Shown here: positions 1-10,226 of the stretch, piece by piece
Numbering within the stretch: the first letter of the stretch is position 1
Layout: each line of letters starts with the position of its first letter
NCBI GenBank assembly: GCA_944472155.2
Contig: OX235279.1
Location: 159,858,199-159,922,198 of the forward strand
Reading direction: 5' to 3'
From: Trichobilharzia szidati
Lineage: Eukaryota > Platyhelminthes > Trematoda > Strigeidida > Schistosomatidae
DNA: 64,000 nt
Program-made: the position numbers and the translations under genes
The notes under the pieces: generated by a model
The model's database searches: none
Told to the model about the DNA's origin: nothing
What the model saw: the letters and a program-made list of their open reading frames with translations, nothing else

Positions 1-119
1 AACATTGGTTGGCTGAAATATACAAGAAGGCAGTAATGTTTTATATACTTTCAAAGACAAATATTTAATGTAATTGGTAAAAGCTGTTGCATTGCGATTT
101 TCCCTAGATTTATTTGTAT

Positions 120-890
120 CTTCATTATAGGTAAGATTTTATTTTGATAAATCACACAGTTTTGTTATTCAGTAATATTAACTGATGACTACGTCTCGAG
201 CACAAACTTTTGCCACTCATAATCATAACAAGTTACGCACACAACTTTTTCCTTCATTTTTATACATGTGTGGAACTGATTAGACACTTGAATAAAAAAC
301 AAAATATAGGACAATGTACATTAAGAAATAATAATAATACGAGCGTTATCAATCAAATGCATTCAGATGGGAAAAAAGACGAGTGTTTTCATAGTAAAAA
401 TAAGTAACTTGCTAGAATGTTATGATGCACGTGAATTGAAATAGAATTTTGAGATTATTTATTATCCTCCTCCGATTTGACTGGCGGTAATAATATCTTC
501 CATGCATATCTCTGAAATTTGCATTGAGTCATTCCTGTTGCATTTGTTGGGTGTAGACTCAATGAACCAGGATTCAGTAATCAATCTCTCTCTCTACCTA
601 CCTATATTACTTTTTATGATTTTAACCCTTTCCTACCCTATTGTGTAGTTGTGTGTTAATGCATGTAGTGCTATATTGAGCTTTTTTCTAAATTACTTAT
701 CTTCTCTGGGTCAACCATTCTTACCTTAGCTAAATTCTTATGTTCTGATAATCTCACTATCCCCGACCTACTAGTTTGACCTATGTAGTTGACTTAACTC
801 ACAGTCATTGCAAGGTATTTTGTAAATTATATTATTTTGTTTAATTGGCTATTATTTATTTGTATTATTATTTGTATCTTCTAATCGAAG
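120..890 (-). mobile_element. PLE-3 remnant, 3' end (minus)
   Basis: Read on the minus strand, this holds the end of a Penelope-like GIY-YIG region (the IPCNDC and RLSEHKNLAK-type segments are recognisable around 700-850), followed by the 3' terminal repeat ending near 127 with the shared string gataagattttattttgat. The reading frame is broken by stops and shifts. The same sequence recurs at 14.5, 29.5 and 33.9 kb. It is a decayed, 5'-truncated copy. Boundaries are set by similarity to those copies. Confidence 0.75.
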
Positions 891-1129
891 AAACTGGGGT
901 AAACTCATGCTAATTCAGGATTTCGAAGCTACATAATGGTTTTTAGAGACCTTACAGCAGAGATTATTGGACCAGTACCAAACTGTAGTAAAACAGTATT
1001 GTGTGTATTATTTGACGACAGATGACCACTCCAGGGCAACGGCGATACACAATGCCGCATGAGTTGTGGTCTACGACTGAAGTGACTATATAGGAAAATC
1101 CTCAAAAAAGTGAGGTATTCATCACAAAA
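891..1129. other. unassigned AT-rich sequence
   Basis: No coding signal, repeat similarity or RNA structure was recognised between the PLE-3 remnant and the inverted PLE-2 pair. Confidence 0.4.
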
Positions 1130-1629
1130 TAGTGATAATAGCTGAAGCAGGAGATGGAGAAGTTTATTCTGTGCGCATAAATCAGCGTTTTACATCGGAA
1201 TCAGTAACGTCTAAGAAGCGCAAAGTACACATATGCTTGCAGTTCTCGGGAGGCTTCTTTTGACTTTGCACATAAGTTTGAATGAATTCTCTCTACATAT
1301 TAAGTGGTCAGTAATGAATATATGCTCAATTTTGGTACTCCTTATTGAACAACTGTTACCTTACTGTTGTCGGGCGGGATAATGTTCTTTGACTCCTTTG
1401 AATAAAACACTCATCGAACGACCTATATGCCTTGCTATAAAGGAGCAAGTGAACTGGTGGATACACATATAAGTGGTGTTGTTCAATAACTTTACGGGTA
1501 AATTATGGCATCTGACAACTTCTGTTTATGTCTACCAATTCACTTGCCCATGTGGAGCGAGATATATAGATCGCTGGATGTACATTTCTTTCTAAAAGAG
1601 TCAAAGAATATTTGAAAAAGAGAAGACGT

Positions 1630-1675
1630 TCAGTGAAGAGACTCCTTTCGGCGAATTCATTCACATAGCTGTACA
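1630..1675 (-). ncRNA. hammerhead-like fold, PLE-2 left arm
   Basis: On the minus strand the order is GTACAGC, a non-canonical core, GAAA, a weak stem III and CACTG. It mirrors the copy at 2247-2293, but stem I has a C/A mismatch and the stretch where CUGANGA is expected reads TATGTGA. It is probably not catalytic as written. Confidence 0.4.
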
Positions 1676-2246
1676 ATGGCATATTTATATAATTATTTGT
1701 GTGTGTACATGAGGTTTGTCAAGCTTAGATAATTGACCAGCTAATACAAGAATGAGCTAATATAGAAACAAGGTTAATTAGACAGCAACTAAAGTAAGAT
1801 TGAGTTAGTGAGTTAGATGGCGTAATATAATTGACTAAAATGTTTCAACTTAGATCAGGGTAGCAACAGAGGTAATTACAGGTAGAGAACTAAGTAGAAC
1901 AAGGGGTAGAGAATAATGCCATTTAAATTAGAACTAAAAGTGAGCAAATAATTTGGATGACGTAACATAGATGACTAGAAATTGAGCGTTGGTCAAGTCA
2001 GTAACAGTGGTAGTGAGGTGCAGAAATTAAATCGGGTGGGGGTAGAGAACAAAAAAGTTGAAAATGTAAAATATTACAATTGAGAAGACAAAATAATACT
2101 AATGAAGAGACAGAAGAAAAGAAAGATTAGGTAGAATTTTCCTGTCGGGTAATAAGATAGACTACGTCCATTGCAAGTGGACATGATCAATTATCTAAAC
2201 TTGACAAACCTTATGTACATACAAATAATTGTATATAAATGTGATT

Positions 2247-2293
2247 GTACAGCTATGTGAATGAATTCGCCGAAAAGAGTCTCTTCGCTGAAC
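2247..2293 (+). ncRNA. hammerhead-like fold, PLE-2 right arm
   Basis: Stem I is CAGC (2250-2253) with GCTG (2287-2290). GAAA is at 2272-2275, stem III is AAGAG/CTCTT, and the predicted cleavage site follows TTC at 2286. The core 5' segment is TATGTGA rather than CUGANGA, and GAAT/ATTC could form a small stem II. The topology is hammerhead-like but the catalytic core is not canonical. Confidence 0.45.
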
Positions 2294-2771
2294 GTCCTCT
2301 CTTTTTCATATGACTCAATGGGGATTTTCAAGCTACTCAAAGAACATTCTTTCGCTTGGTTGCGGAAAGGTAACGGTAGGTCAATATAGTGCCCTAGAAC
2401 TGAACATATATTCAACTCTGGTCAGTTAATCATACAAGGAGGATTCATTCAAAGTTATCTACTAACTCAAAAGAAGCCTTCTGGAAACGGTACGCCTATG
2501 TGTACTTCGCATTTCTTAGACCTTACTGATTCGGGTGGAAAACGCTGATTTATGTGCACAGAATAAAATTATCCATCTCCTGCTTCTTCTACCTTGGATA
2601 TAATTCCAAGTTCAACCGTTATCGATATTTTGTGATGAATACTGTTTATTGTGCATTTCTCGTATGAAATTTAGTAACCATCTATTTGCTTTCTCCACCT
2701 GCTGCATAATTTATTTTGATACTTGTCTCCATGCCCTTTCACATTAACACCCGATTTTTCCCAGTGTATTT

Positions 2772-3360
2772 TTATATTATAGATAAGATTTTATTTTGAT
2801 AAATCACACAGTGTATTATACAGTAATATTAACTGATCCGACCACGTTTCGAGCACAAATTATTGCCGCTCATAATCATATCAAGTCACTCACACACACA
2901 AAACGTTTTACTTCATTCACACTCAATGCAAATACCAGAGATATAGAAGATATTATCACCGCCAGTCAGTCAAATCAGAGGAGGATAATAAATAATCTTA
3001 AAATTCTATTTCAATTCAATTCACGTACATCATAACATTCTAACAAGTTACTTATTTTGACTGTAAGAAATCACTCGTCTTATTTCCCATCTGATTGTAT
3101 TTTACTGATAACACTAATACTATTTCTGAATTTACTTTATCCTAAATGGATTTTATTCAAATGTCTAATCATCAATTCCACTCATGTATATGAATGAAGT
3201 AAAACATTTTGTATGTGTGAGTGACTTGATATGATTATGAGTGGCAATAGTTTCTGCTCGAAAGGTGGTCACATCAGTTAATATTACTATATATCAACAC
3301 TGTGTGATTCATCAAAATAAAATCTTACCCATAATGGAGTTATTCTCTACAAGAGTACCC
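2772..3360. mobile_element. PLE-3 terminal repeats, inverted pair
   Basis: The left arm (about 2779-2920) holds the PLE-3 terminal repeat in minus orientation and the right arm (about 3190-3335) holds it in plus orientation. Landmarks are the attttattttgataaatcac string and the TGATATGATTATGAG...CTCGAAA block. The interior keeps only the 3' untranslated part, and no RT is present. This inverted end pairing is common for PLE insertions. Confidence 0.7.
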
Positions 3361-3536
3361 AGGTTTTATACTTTTATTTTTATATTACTTAACCTTGGTC
3401 TAAAATTATTAATCTTCCTCCACTCCTAGCTACAATTTCGATTATTCACCACATTTTGTGAAATATTCTGATGACGTAGACCATAGTCCGAAACCGTTAT
3501 GGACTCTTGTGCTATGCACACATGTACAATTAATAA
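3361..3536. other. short spacer before PLE-1
   Basis: No gene is seen. CTGATGA and CCGAAAC occur near 3470-3507, but CCATA/TATGG and AGTCC/GGACT pair better as a simple hairpin, so no ribozyme is called. Confidence 0.4.
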
Positions 3537-3688
3537 AATTGATCAAAAATGCCCATTAAAATTTTCAAAAGAATAGACACTGAACAAAGAGAACTCTTTT
3601 CGATAAATTCATCATCAGGTTCTACAATTATATATACATTATAATGAATGAATGAATTGAAAATTTTAATGGGCATTTTTGATCAATT
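3537..3688. repeat. 32-bp perfect inverted repeat at the PLE-1 5' junction
   Basis: Arms 3537-3568 and 3657-3688 are exact reverse complements. The right arm is the start of the PLE-1 coding region. The left arm is the same start region copied in reverse downstream of the inverted hammerhead. Confidence 0.9.
3582..3622 (-). ncRNA. hammerhead ribozyme, PLE-1 inverted 5' repeat
   Basis: On the minus strand: stem I GAAC (3622-3619), core CTGATGA (3618-3612), GAAA (3601-3598), stem III AAGAG/CTCTT, a U at the cleavage site, then GTTC (3585-3582) closing stem I. Stem II is short and poorly paired. The sequence matches the direct copy at 6101-6141. Type I, open at stem I. Confidence 0.75.
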
Positions 3689-5939
3689 AAAATGTTGTGA
3701 GCCGCCTGTAGCGTTGAAGGTTCTCAATGAGTACCTGAAGTATAACGCTAAGCTCAATGAAACAAAGGCTACATTGGATTTTATTAACAATTGCATCGAG
3801 TTAAATCACTATCCTAAAGTTTATTACAAGTCTCTACGTCGAAGCAGAGTTCATCCCAATAGGAAAACGCTGAAACGATATGCACTAAACCAAAAAGACT
3901 CTTTATCTACTTTCATTCAAGAGAATGAAATGAATATCGCTCGTAGGCAATATGCGGTAGATGAACTGTCAGAAGATCTTCGAACGCCTTTCATGGAATA
4001 CGTTACACTAGTTAGTGAACGAAGAGCACAGAAGAAGCAGATAGAGCTCATAAAAGGACTTGAAAGGAAGCCAGAGGCTGGTAAATTTCCAGCAGATCCT
4101 AAAAAGTACGTCTACAATTATAGTAGTGTTGAATTAAATAAGGTGCAACTTGAAGTACTTTCACTTGGCCTTCGATTTTGTGACAGACCGAAACGAGTTA
4201 ATTACTTAGATACTGATATTGAATTTGAAAACCTATTTAGTCAAGCAAGGGATCTAGCTCCATCATCCACCTTCGAACTAGAACGCTTCAAATCCAGTCT
4301 AGTGGAGTGTTGTTACCAGTACAAAAACCTCAAATGCGACAGTAAAAGTTTCTTGACAAAGGAACACAGAGAAGAACTAAAAAGACTGATAAATGATGAG
4401 AGAATGATAATCATAAAGCCGGATAAAGGGTCAGGAGTAGTCCTTCTTGATAGAAATGACTATATTAAAAAGATGAAGGATATATTGAAGGATACACAGA
4501 AGTTTCAAAAACTTGAGGAGAAGAAAGATTTCAATAACAAAGTAGAGAATGAATTAACCAGACGTTTGAAGAAACTAAGGGAGGAGCAGATAGTTTCTGA
4601 AAGTTTATATGAAGAAATCAGACCGACGGGCACGTATATGCCAAGATTGTATGGCCTACCTAAAGTGCATAAACCAGGGGTACCGTTAAGACCAATACTT
4701 GATATGCAAAATTCGCCCTACCATGCTCTAGATAGATGGTTAGTAAATATTCTCAAACCATTGCATGAGAAGATAGTGAAATATAGCGTCAAAGATGTAT
4801 TCGAATTCGTAGACAAAATAAAAGATATTAATATCAAGGAAAAAACCATGATATCTTTGGACATAACATCGTTATTCACGAATGTACCTCTAATAGAAAC
4901 AGTTAATTATATATGTGAACAAGTGGACAAGCAGTCGATAAACATTGGAATCCATACTGAAATCCTAAAAGAATTGATATTAAGATGTACCATGAATGTA
5001 GACTTCAAATTTGACGGCATGCTTTACAGGCAAGTGGACGGGGTGGCAATGGGCTCCCCATTAGGTCCAATTCTGGCTGATTTCTTTCTAAGTAAGCTAG
5101 AAAATGGACCTCTGAACAACCTTATCAGAAAGTTCTCATTTTATTGCCGATATATGGATGACACCTTTATTCTTTGTGATAATGCTTCCGATAGGACTAC
5201 AATAATTAATGAATTCAATGAAGTACATCCGGCTATGAAATTCACATGCGAGGAGGAATCCCAAGACAGAATTGCCTTCCTCGATGTCCTACTTACAAGA
5301 AAGCCAGACGGAAGCATAAAAAGAAATTTACATAGAAAAAGTACTTGGACGGGACAATATACACACTTTCATAGCTTCGTTCCCATCAAATACAAAAGGA
5401 ATTTGGTGAAGACCCTTAGCCACAGAGTTAGAGCTATATGCTCTGAGGAAGTAATTAAAGATGAATTAGACATTGTATATGATACTTTAATTGAAAATGG
5501 TTATCCTGACAAGTTTATCAAGAAACATATGACGAAGAAGGCCGAAAAGGACAACCCACTATCTGTAAAGAAGAAGCCCCTTTATATTTATCAATTCAAC
5601 TGCGCTTGTGGAGCGAGTTATGTTGGCCGTTGCTCTAGGAACTTGATTTTTCGTGCTCGAGAACATATCCCACTATGGCTAAGCAAAGGTGTAGTTAAAA
5701 GTATTAACAGCTCGATATTAGACCATCTGGTGCAAACCGGTCACAAAGCCAGCGTAGACAAATCCTTCTCCATAATATACCGGGTGCCCAACAAACTACC
5801 AAAATCCTCGAAGCACCGCTTACTCCAAACAGCAGAGGCTATTGCAATTCGCCTCAAACAACCAGCGCTCTGTGTCCAAAAGAAACAAGTCCAGCCCCTA
5901 CTACTGCCCTGGCCCTCAGTAGAGACTATAAACTCATGA
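3648..5939 (+). CDS. Penelope-like reverse transcriptase with GIY-YIG endonuclease
   Basis: This intact 763-residue ORF has no internal stop. RT landmarks in order are KPDKGSGVV (257-265), LYGLPKVHK (334-342), SLDITSLFTNVP (403-414), GVAMGSPLGP (465-474) and the catalytic YMDD (502-505). After a basic linker comes a GIY-YIG-type nuclease: YIYQF with paired cysteines (646-654), SYVGR (657-661) and REH (671-673), then a conserved C-terminal tail ending LLLPW. RT fused to a C-terminal GIY-YIG domain defines the endonuclease-bearing PLEs, which nick target DNA and reverse-transcribe in place. The first ATG (3648) lies in the inverted-repeat junction; the next (3672) may be the start in the parent element. 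The length and intact motifs suggest recent insertion. Confidence 0.92.
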   Translation: MNELKILMGIFDQLKCCEPPVALKVLNEYLKYNAKLNETKATLDFINNCIELNHYPKVYYKSLRRSRVHPNRKTLKRYALNQKDSLSTFIQENEMNIARRQYAVDELSEDLRTPFMEYVTLVSERRAQKKQIELIKGLERKPEAGKFPADPKKYVYNYSSVELNKVQLEVLSLGLRFCDRPKRVNYLDTDIEFENLFSQARDLAPSSTFELERFKSSLVECCYQYKNLKCDSKSFLTKEHREELKRLINDERMIIIKPDKGSGVVLLDRNDYIKKMKDILKDTQKFQKLEEKKDFNNKVENELTRRLKKLREEQIVSESLYEEIRPTGTYMPRLYGLPKVHKPGVPLRPILDMQNSPYHALDRWLVNILKPLHEKIVKYSVKDVFEFVDKIKDINIKEKTMISLDITSLFTNVPLIETVNYICEQVDKQSINIGIHTEILKELILRCTMNVDFKFDGMLYRQVDGVAMGSPLGPILADFFLSKLENGPLNNLIRKFSFYCRYMDDTFILCDNASDRTTIINEFNEVHPAMKFTCEEESQDRIAFLDVLLTRKPDGSIKRNLHRKSTWTGQYTHFHSFVPIKYKRNLVKTLSHRVRAICSEEVIKDELDIVYDTLIENGYPDKFIKKHMTKKAEKDNPLSVKKKPLYIYQFNCACGASYVGRCSRNLIFRAREHIPLWLSKGVVKSINSSILDHLVQTGHKASVDKSFSIIYRVPNKLPKSSKHRLLQTAEAIAIRLKQPALCVQKKQVQPLLLPWPSVETINS

Positions 5940-6100
5940 ATTTGTACCATTACCTTTCCTAATTCTTCTGACATTCAGTTTATTTGATGTTGATGCTGTT
6001 CAGCTGTAATTTATCAATATTATTGATTTGATGTTATTTAAACATTAATGTCGTTCATAAGACTAATTCATTCATTCATTCTAATGTATATATAATTGTA

Positions 6101-6141
6101 GAACCTGATGATGAATTTATCGAAAAGAGTTCTCTTTGTTC
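6101..6141 (+). ncRNA. hammerhead ribozyme, PLE-1 3' repeat
   Basis: Stem I GAAC (6101-6104) pairs with GTTC (6138-6141). The core is CTGATGA (6105-6111) and GAAA (6122-6125). Stem III AAGAG (6125-6129) pairs with CTCTT (6132-6136), and cleavage is predicted after U6137. Stem II (6112-6121) is short and weak. The copy at 36301-36344 changes stem III to AAGAA/TTCTT, a compensatory change. Hammerheads in PLE terminal repeats are known; activity here is inferred. Confidence 0.8.
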
Positions 6142-6163
6142 AGTGTCTATTCTTTTGAAAATT

Positions 6164-6400
6164 AATAAAATTGCGATTGTACAGTAAAGTGAATGAATTC
6201 GCCGAAAAATGAGGCTCTTCGCTGAATTCTTTGTTCTTATTTCCGTGTCTGAATGCGTATTTTTCTTTGGGATTTAACAATCCATCACACTTGTTGACGT
6301 TAATCGGTAATGCTGCATTATAGCCTTCATTAAGTGTTCGGCAAACTCTCTGTTTAATACTCAGAATTTGGATATGCCGCATTTCAGCGCATAGAATCTA
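6164..6400 (+). mobile_element. PLE-2 terminal-repeat fragment
   Basis: Directly after PLE-1, the GCGATTGTACAG block, GAATTCGCCGAAA and TTCGCTGAA recur as in the PLE-2 ends at 2.2 and 47.8 kb, followed by a similar downstream sequence. The hammerhead-like core and stem III are damaged here. Confidence 0.6.
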
Positions 6401-7111
6401 GTTTCTGGACAAAAACAGAAGTCTACATAATATGCCTCTTTCTATTCTTTTTTTTTTTTAAAGAAAATTAAGGCTTATTAAATTAACTGAAATGAACGTT
6501 TGCCTAAGTTACTTTTCAGCGAAACACTTACAAGTGTGTTAGTCGATTACTAATTGTTCTTGGCATTTTCTTTCCCTTACTAAGAACATTAATTATCTTC
6601 ACTCAGATTCCCTAAGAGTGCTAACCTCACTTTTACGTGTTTTTTTTTGGTTTTTACACACACTAAAAGGCAAGCAGGTAAAAATGATGCCTAACCCGGT
6701 TGATAGTGATTTAAAGGCCAGTTAAGCTAGTCACGTTTTTTTTCCTTTCATGCCGAATGAATGTAATAAAGTGTAATAATAACAAAGTGTAGTAGTCATT
6801 AATTCCTCATTTGTAAGATTTTCCCTTTTCTACAATATATATATAAATCTAACGGGTAAAGTGCATTATATACCCCTATTGTTTCAAACGAAATTATTAG
6901 TGTATTTGTATAGGAAGGCGTAAGCGTAACTATGCAAAAGCTTAGTATACTGCAAACTATGCAGTAATATATCACAAAGCGTCAGCGTAAGATCGAACTG
7001 GGGACTTTCCACGATACCACAGAATAAAACATCTATCTTTACCCACATCTGACTTCATTTGATTCTGAATTTAAAGCATTTGTGCAGATTAACTCTCGAG
7101 ATATTATACTA
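6401..7111. other. unassigned AT-rich sequence
   Basis: Holds T-runs near 6449-6461 and 6642-6649 and a short TA run near 6834-6844. No coding, tRNA or repeat similarity was recognised. Confidence 0.4.
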
Positions 7112-7707
7112 TTGTCATTCCCTTGGTTTTCAAGCGGGACATAGGGGGCTTCAATGGCACATTTCCAATTTATTCTGTTCTCTTGTTTCTTTAGCTGGCT
7201 GTCATCTCCTTCAACTCACACGATCTCCTCGATGTTAGACTCGAACCCATGCCAAAGTCTCCGTTTCTTATTCGGGTACCACTTGGTGGCCTACCTGGAG
7301 TGCACTGTCAATCAACAGTCTCCTTAGCCCGTGAGAGGATCCATCTCCATTTTCTTCGGGATATTTGTTGAGCAATAGGTTCTTGACTGCTATGTCTCGA
7401 CAGCTGTCTGTTGCCGGTTCTTTATAATTAATGCACAGGCGAAGCACTGTTGATGAAAGTCTGCAACTTGTTGAAAATGCTTTTTGTGACACGCTGGCCA
7501 AGTTTCTGACCCATACAGAAGCGATGACTGGCTTAACATTGGTGTTGAAAATCCTAATTTTGTTCCTTACACCTAGTGCGGGAGATTTCCGAATATAATG
7601 ATGACGGGTTGTTTCGCCTTTCCAATTCTGGCTGGCTTTGACATTCGCATACGTGCTACTGCCTGTAATTGAAACCATGCTGTCGAGATAAGTGAAGGAA
7701 GTGACTT
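7112..7707 (-). pseudogene. RTE-like LINE, C-terminal and 3' part (minus)
   Basis: The minus strand encodes the post-catalytic part of a non-LTR reverse transcriptase: a TSFTYLDSMVS segment, NKIRIFNTNVKPVIAS, and the tail region before a 3' end near 7112 marked by the GTCCCGC/CCAAGGGAAT-type tail. A long frame covers 7268-7762, but the joined SINE shows it is not a gene. It continues upstream at 8196-8590 across a SINE-beta insertion. Confidence 0.75.
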
Positions 7708-8195
7708 CTAAGTCCCAAACTAGAATGAAACTGCTGTCCAGTATTCCATGGTGGTTTTCCAATGTTTCTTTAACCGATGTCAGCTCATAAGGAAATCCTG
7801 TAACCAGTCAAATCAAATCCCTGTAAACCAACACTTGAATACCAATCTAATGCTTACTAGCGACTGGCCCCATTCAGGTAGGTAGTTACCTGGATTCTAG
7901 TGGGAAGATATGACCAGTGGGGTACATTAGGTCGGGTGTGAGGACAAATACTCACCGATGAAATTCCCTAGTGATCGTGCCATTTGCTGAATTGGGAGAA
8001 GTTGGAATTCAAGGGCCAGTTGGTTGTGCCCCAGTGGCTGAATGGTCTACGAGCTCACCACCTTGCAATCAAGGGGGCCTGCATTCTAACCTTATTGTAT
8101 AAGTACTGTGAAAAGTCCCAAACTAGGAAGAAACAGCTGTTCAGTGGACCCTGGTTCCCAATGTCCTTTAACCGAGTCAGTTCATAATGAAATCC
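7708..8195 (+). mobile_element. SINE-beta, tandem partial dimer in an RTE LINE
   Basis: From 7708 to about 7848 lies a ribozyme-to-3'-end portion (AGTCCCAAACTAGAATGAAA, then the CAGCTCATAAGGAAATC tail). It runs directly into the 5' start of a second unit (CTAATGCTTACTAGCGACTGG), then the tRNA-like head near 8025-8100, a decayed hammerhead near 8110-8145 and a 3' tail. The tail-to-head junction also occurs at about 31410. It sits inside the RTE copy at 7112-8590. Confidence 0.75.
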
Positions 8196-8590
8196 TGAAA
8201 TCCTTCAAGTTTATTCTATTGATTTTAATTGGTGCTTTTTGTGGCTGGCTGGCTATCACCATCACTTGTAGGCCTCCCCTCGTTGTCTCTTCAACGAACT
8301 TGTCGCCTTTTTTAGCCTTTAGATCTTAGATGTCGTGTGACAGCATATATAAATCCTCCGCGCAATCCAGATCTTCTAAAGTCTTCTTATGGATCAGTGC
8401 AGCATATTCCCGTATTCTCACTCCCATGCACAGTGTGATGCATAATGCAGTCCACCACAGTTAAGAATATCGTCGGTGTTAATAGGCAGCCAGCTTGTCT
8501 TACTCTTGTATTCACTTCAAAGACTTCCTTGAGTTTTCCGTTTTGGGTCACTTGATATGTGACATTGATCAAGATTTTAAGTGACCCCAC
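8196..8590 (-). pseudogene. RTE-like LINE, RT palm part (minus)
   Basis: Minus-strand frame 8387-8590 reads KEVFEVNTRVRQAGCLLTP and TIFLTVVDCIM, the motif just before the catalytic FADD of RTE-like reverse transcriptases. The catalytic segment itself is decayed. It joins 7112-7707 if the SINE-beta insertion is removed. Confidence 0.75.
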
Positions 8591-8855
8591 ATTTATGAGT
8601 AAATGTATAAAGCTGTTTGAATTTATTCTACAAACAGTCTTGTACTAATTTCATTTCGTTGCTTTCCGTCCAAACACTGTGAACTAAACCACTTGACCCA
8701 TGAATCTTGATCGGTTTAGTTAACTTTTATTGGTAATATTCTCATAGTAATATTTTCTTAATTTGGTACATTCAGCAAAAGTTAATCATTCATTGATGTT
8801 GGAGTCAGTTTCTGCTGTATGATGTTGGATATATCACAATATGATATTGCGGTGG
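8591..8855. other. unassigned spacer
   Basis: No feature recognised. Confidence 0.4.
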
Positions 8856-9163
8856 TGTCATACAGACAATGTGTGTGAGCGGAATGTTAGACTCACATAT
8901 TCCCACAGTTCAATACTGCATACAATGTGTCTGTTTGAACATTCGATTTGATGTTAGAGATCAAATACTTTTCACACGGTTATATACTGCATTAACAAAA
9001 GAATACTATGTATATTTGACCATTCTTTACCATGTCGTTTGAGGTAAACCAAAATCACACGTTCAGTGATTGGTTAACGAATATAAAACTGTAGATATAT
9101 AAACAGCAGTTTGATTAATGAAAAATATACATTGGCTCCCGTGTCTTGCATCCTGTTGTTACA
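8856..9163 (+). repeat. LTR-like sequence, family L2
   Basis: Begins TGTCATACAG and ends TGTTGTTACA, with a TATA-like AATATAAAA near 9080. Parts of the same sequence recur in both orientations at 19620-20055. The TG...CA ends and about 308-bp size fit an LTR. No clear flanking 4-bp duplication is seen and no internal gag-pol follows, so a solo or partial LTR is likely. Confidence 0.5.
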
Positions 9164-10077
9164 GTATAACACAAAGTCGTATACATAGATTTCTTTAATT
9201 TTTTTTCTCAAGCCTATTAGCCATCTGTTTAAACCACTGGACTACATGAATTTCCATCTGAAATAAGGCATCAACTATTTTCATATTTTTTGTTGTTTTA
9301 ACTGTCCATTTATGTCCTTGGGTCACAAACCATACTCGCGCGCACTTTTAATTGGCATCCAACTTAATACTGTGTGTTTCTCAAAGGTAAAAATGCAGAA
9401 AATATGATAACAGGTTGGTTGTTGGTTCAGAATGAACAGCACTACGTCACACAGTCTCTTGTCAATTACTATTTCACATGAAGATCCTGAACGAAGAGTT
9501 AGTATTGTGCAATAATACACGCTGAGAATTCTGTGAGATTTGTAACACTTCGTCATGTGTTACAGTGAATATATTTCAGGAAAATATAATGTTTAGTTTA
9601 TTGTCTATTGCATTTTTCTCCAAGACTTTTAACACTCTTCAGGAATGGAAAACATTGTATTTAGCCAGTATGACGCTAATGGACAACAGTCAGAAACCAT
9701 TGTGAGTTCTTGACCTTCAGGTTCTATTAGATGATCTGTTGAAACGTACTGGTATTTGTCAAGCCATACATGTCCTTCTAGACAGCATCGTCAGTACAGA
9801 CTTTAACATAAAGTGAACTTGTGTGAATTCTTTATGAATAATATAACTGTATCTCCTGATAACCACCATTGTGACTGGTGGTTAATTTATATTGATCATT
9901 TTTATTGACCGCAAATTTGGAATTGTGTTAAAGAAGATGTTAAATACGATACCACCAAGATAATGATCAGTAACAGGTAAATGTTTTTAATCTTTATTTC
10001 TTTTTACTACAGACAAGGTCTCCCAGTGTGGTACGAAAGTAATAGAAAACTTCACATGACCTTTGAAAAACACTCAC
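9164..10077. other. probable intron sequence downstream of the PDZ exon
   Basis: Low-complexity AT-rich sequence with no recognised repeat. If the exon at 10078-10226 is real, this is its downstream intron on the minus strand. Confidence 0.4.
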
Positions 10078-10226
10078 CGTCGAATTCCTAAACGAAGATA
10101 GTTACTTTTAAGTTCAATAAGTGAATGCGCTTCTAACTCTGTTAGTTCACTTCCCAAGTGTCCTTCAATTTCCAAAACTTCGTCTCCAACCACCAGCCAA
10201 CCGTACGCTGGAGACCAAGGGTGCAA
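10078..10226 (-). CDS. host exon, C-terminal half of a PDZ domain
   Basis: On the minus strand a pyrimidine-rich acceptor ending TTGGTTTCAG is followed by 149 bases open in one frame and then a GTGAGT donor. The translation contains SPAYGWLVVGDEVLEIEG, then LTELEAHSLIEL and NYLRLGIR. GDEVLEIEG, the LT..EA..LI helix and the final beta strand are the second half of a PDZ domain, a peptide-binding module of scaffold proteins. The carboxylate-binding GLGF loop should be on the upstream exon (higher coordinates), which was not found. It is the only convincing host coding segment here. The gene is not identified; PDZ-LIM or similar scaffolds are possible. Confidence 0.65.

Larger units (their letters stand above)
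1130..2640. mobile_element. PLE-2 terminal repeats as a large inverted pair
   Basis: The left arm (about 1130-1740) and right arm (about 2170-2640) are inverted copies of one sequence. Matching landmarks are the gaagcaggagatgga segment, the cataaatcagcgttt segment and the GTACAGC...GAATTCGCCGAAA block. The spacer (1740-2170) is A-rich on the plus strand and has no long ORF. Near 1520-1610 (plus) a broken GIY-YIG start is readable (YVYQFTCPCGARYI). Each arm carries a hammerhead-like fold. The same topology recurs at 47.2-47.9 kb. Confidence 0.7.
3537..6163 (+). mobile_element. PLE-1: near-complete Penelope-like retroelement
   Basis: The element consists of an inverted copy of its own terminal repeat (3537-3656, minus), one long ORF (3648-5939), a 3' UTR and a direct terminal repeat ending about 6163. 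Both repeats contain the same hammerhead sequence, one on each strand. A perfect 32-bp inverted repeat (3537-3568 and 3657-3688) shows that the inverted 5' unit reads through the ribozyme into the first codons of the ORF. The source was therefore a tandem repeat-ORF-repeat arrangement, and the 5' unit was copied in inverted orientation. A second, truncated copy lies at 35.8-36.4 kb. Confidence 0.9.

Noticed and set aside
3470..3510. CTGATGA and CCGAAAC close together, hammerhead-like
   Set aside because: CCATA/TATGG and AGTCC/GGACT form a better simple hairpin, and no U precedes a cleavage site where stem III would end.
5741..5974. 77-residue minus frame
   Set aside because: Antisense of the PLE-1 C-terminal coding region.
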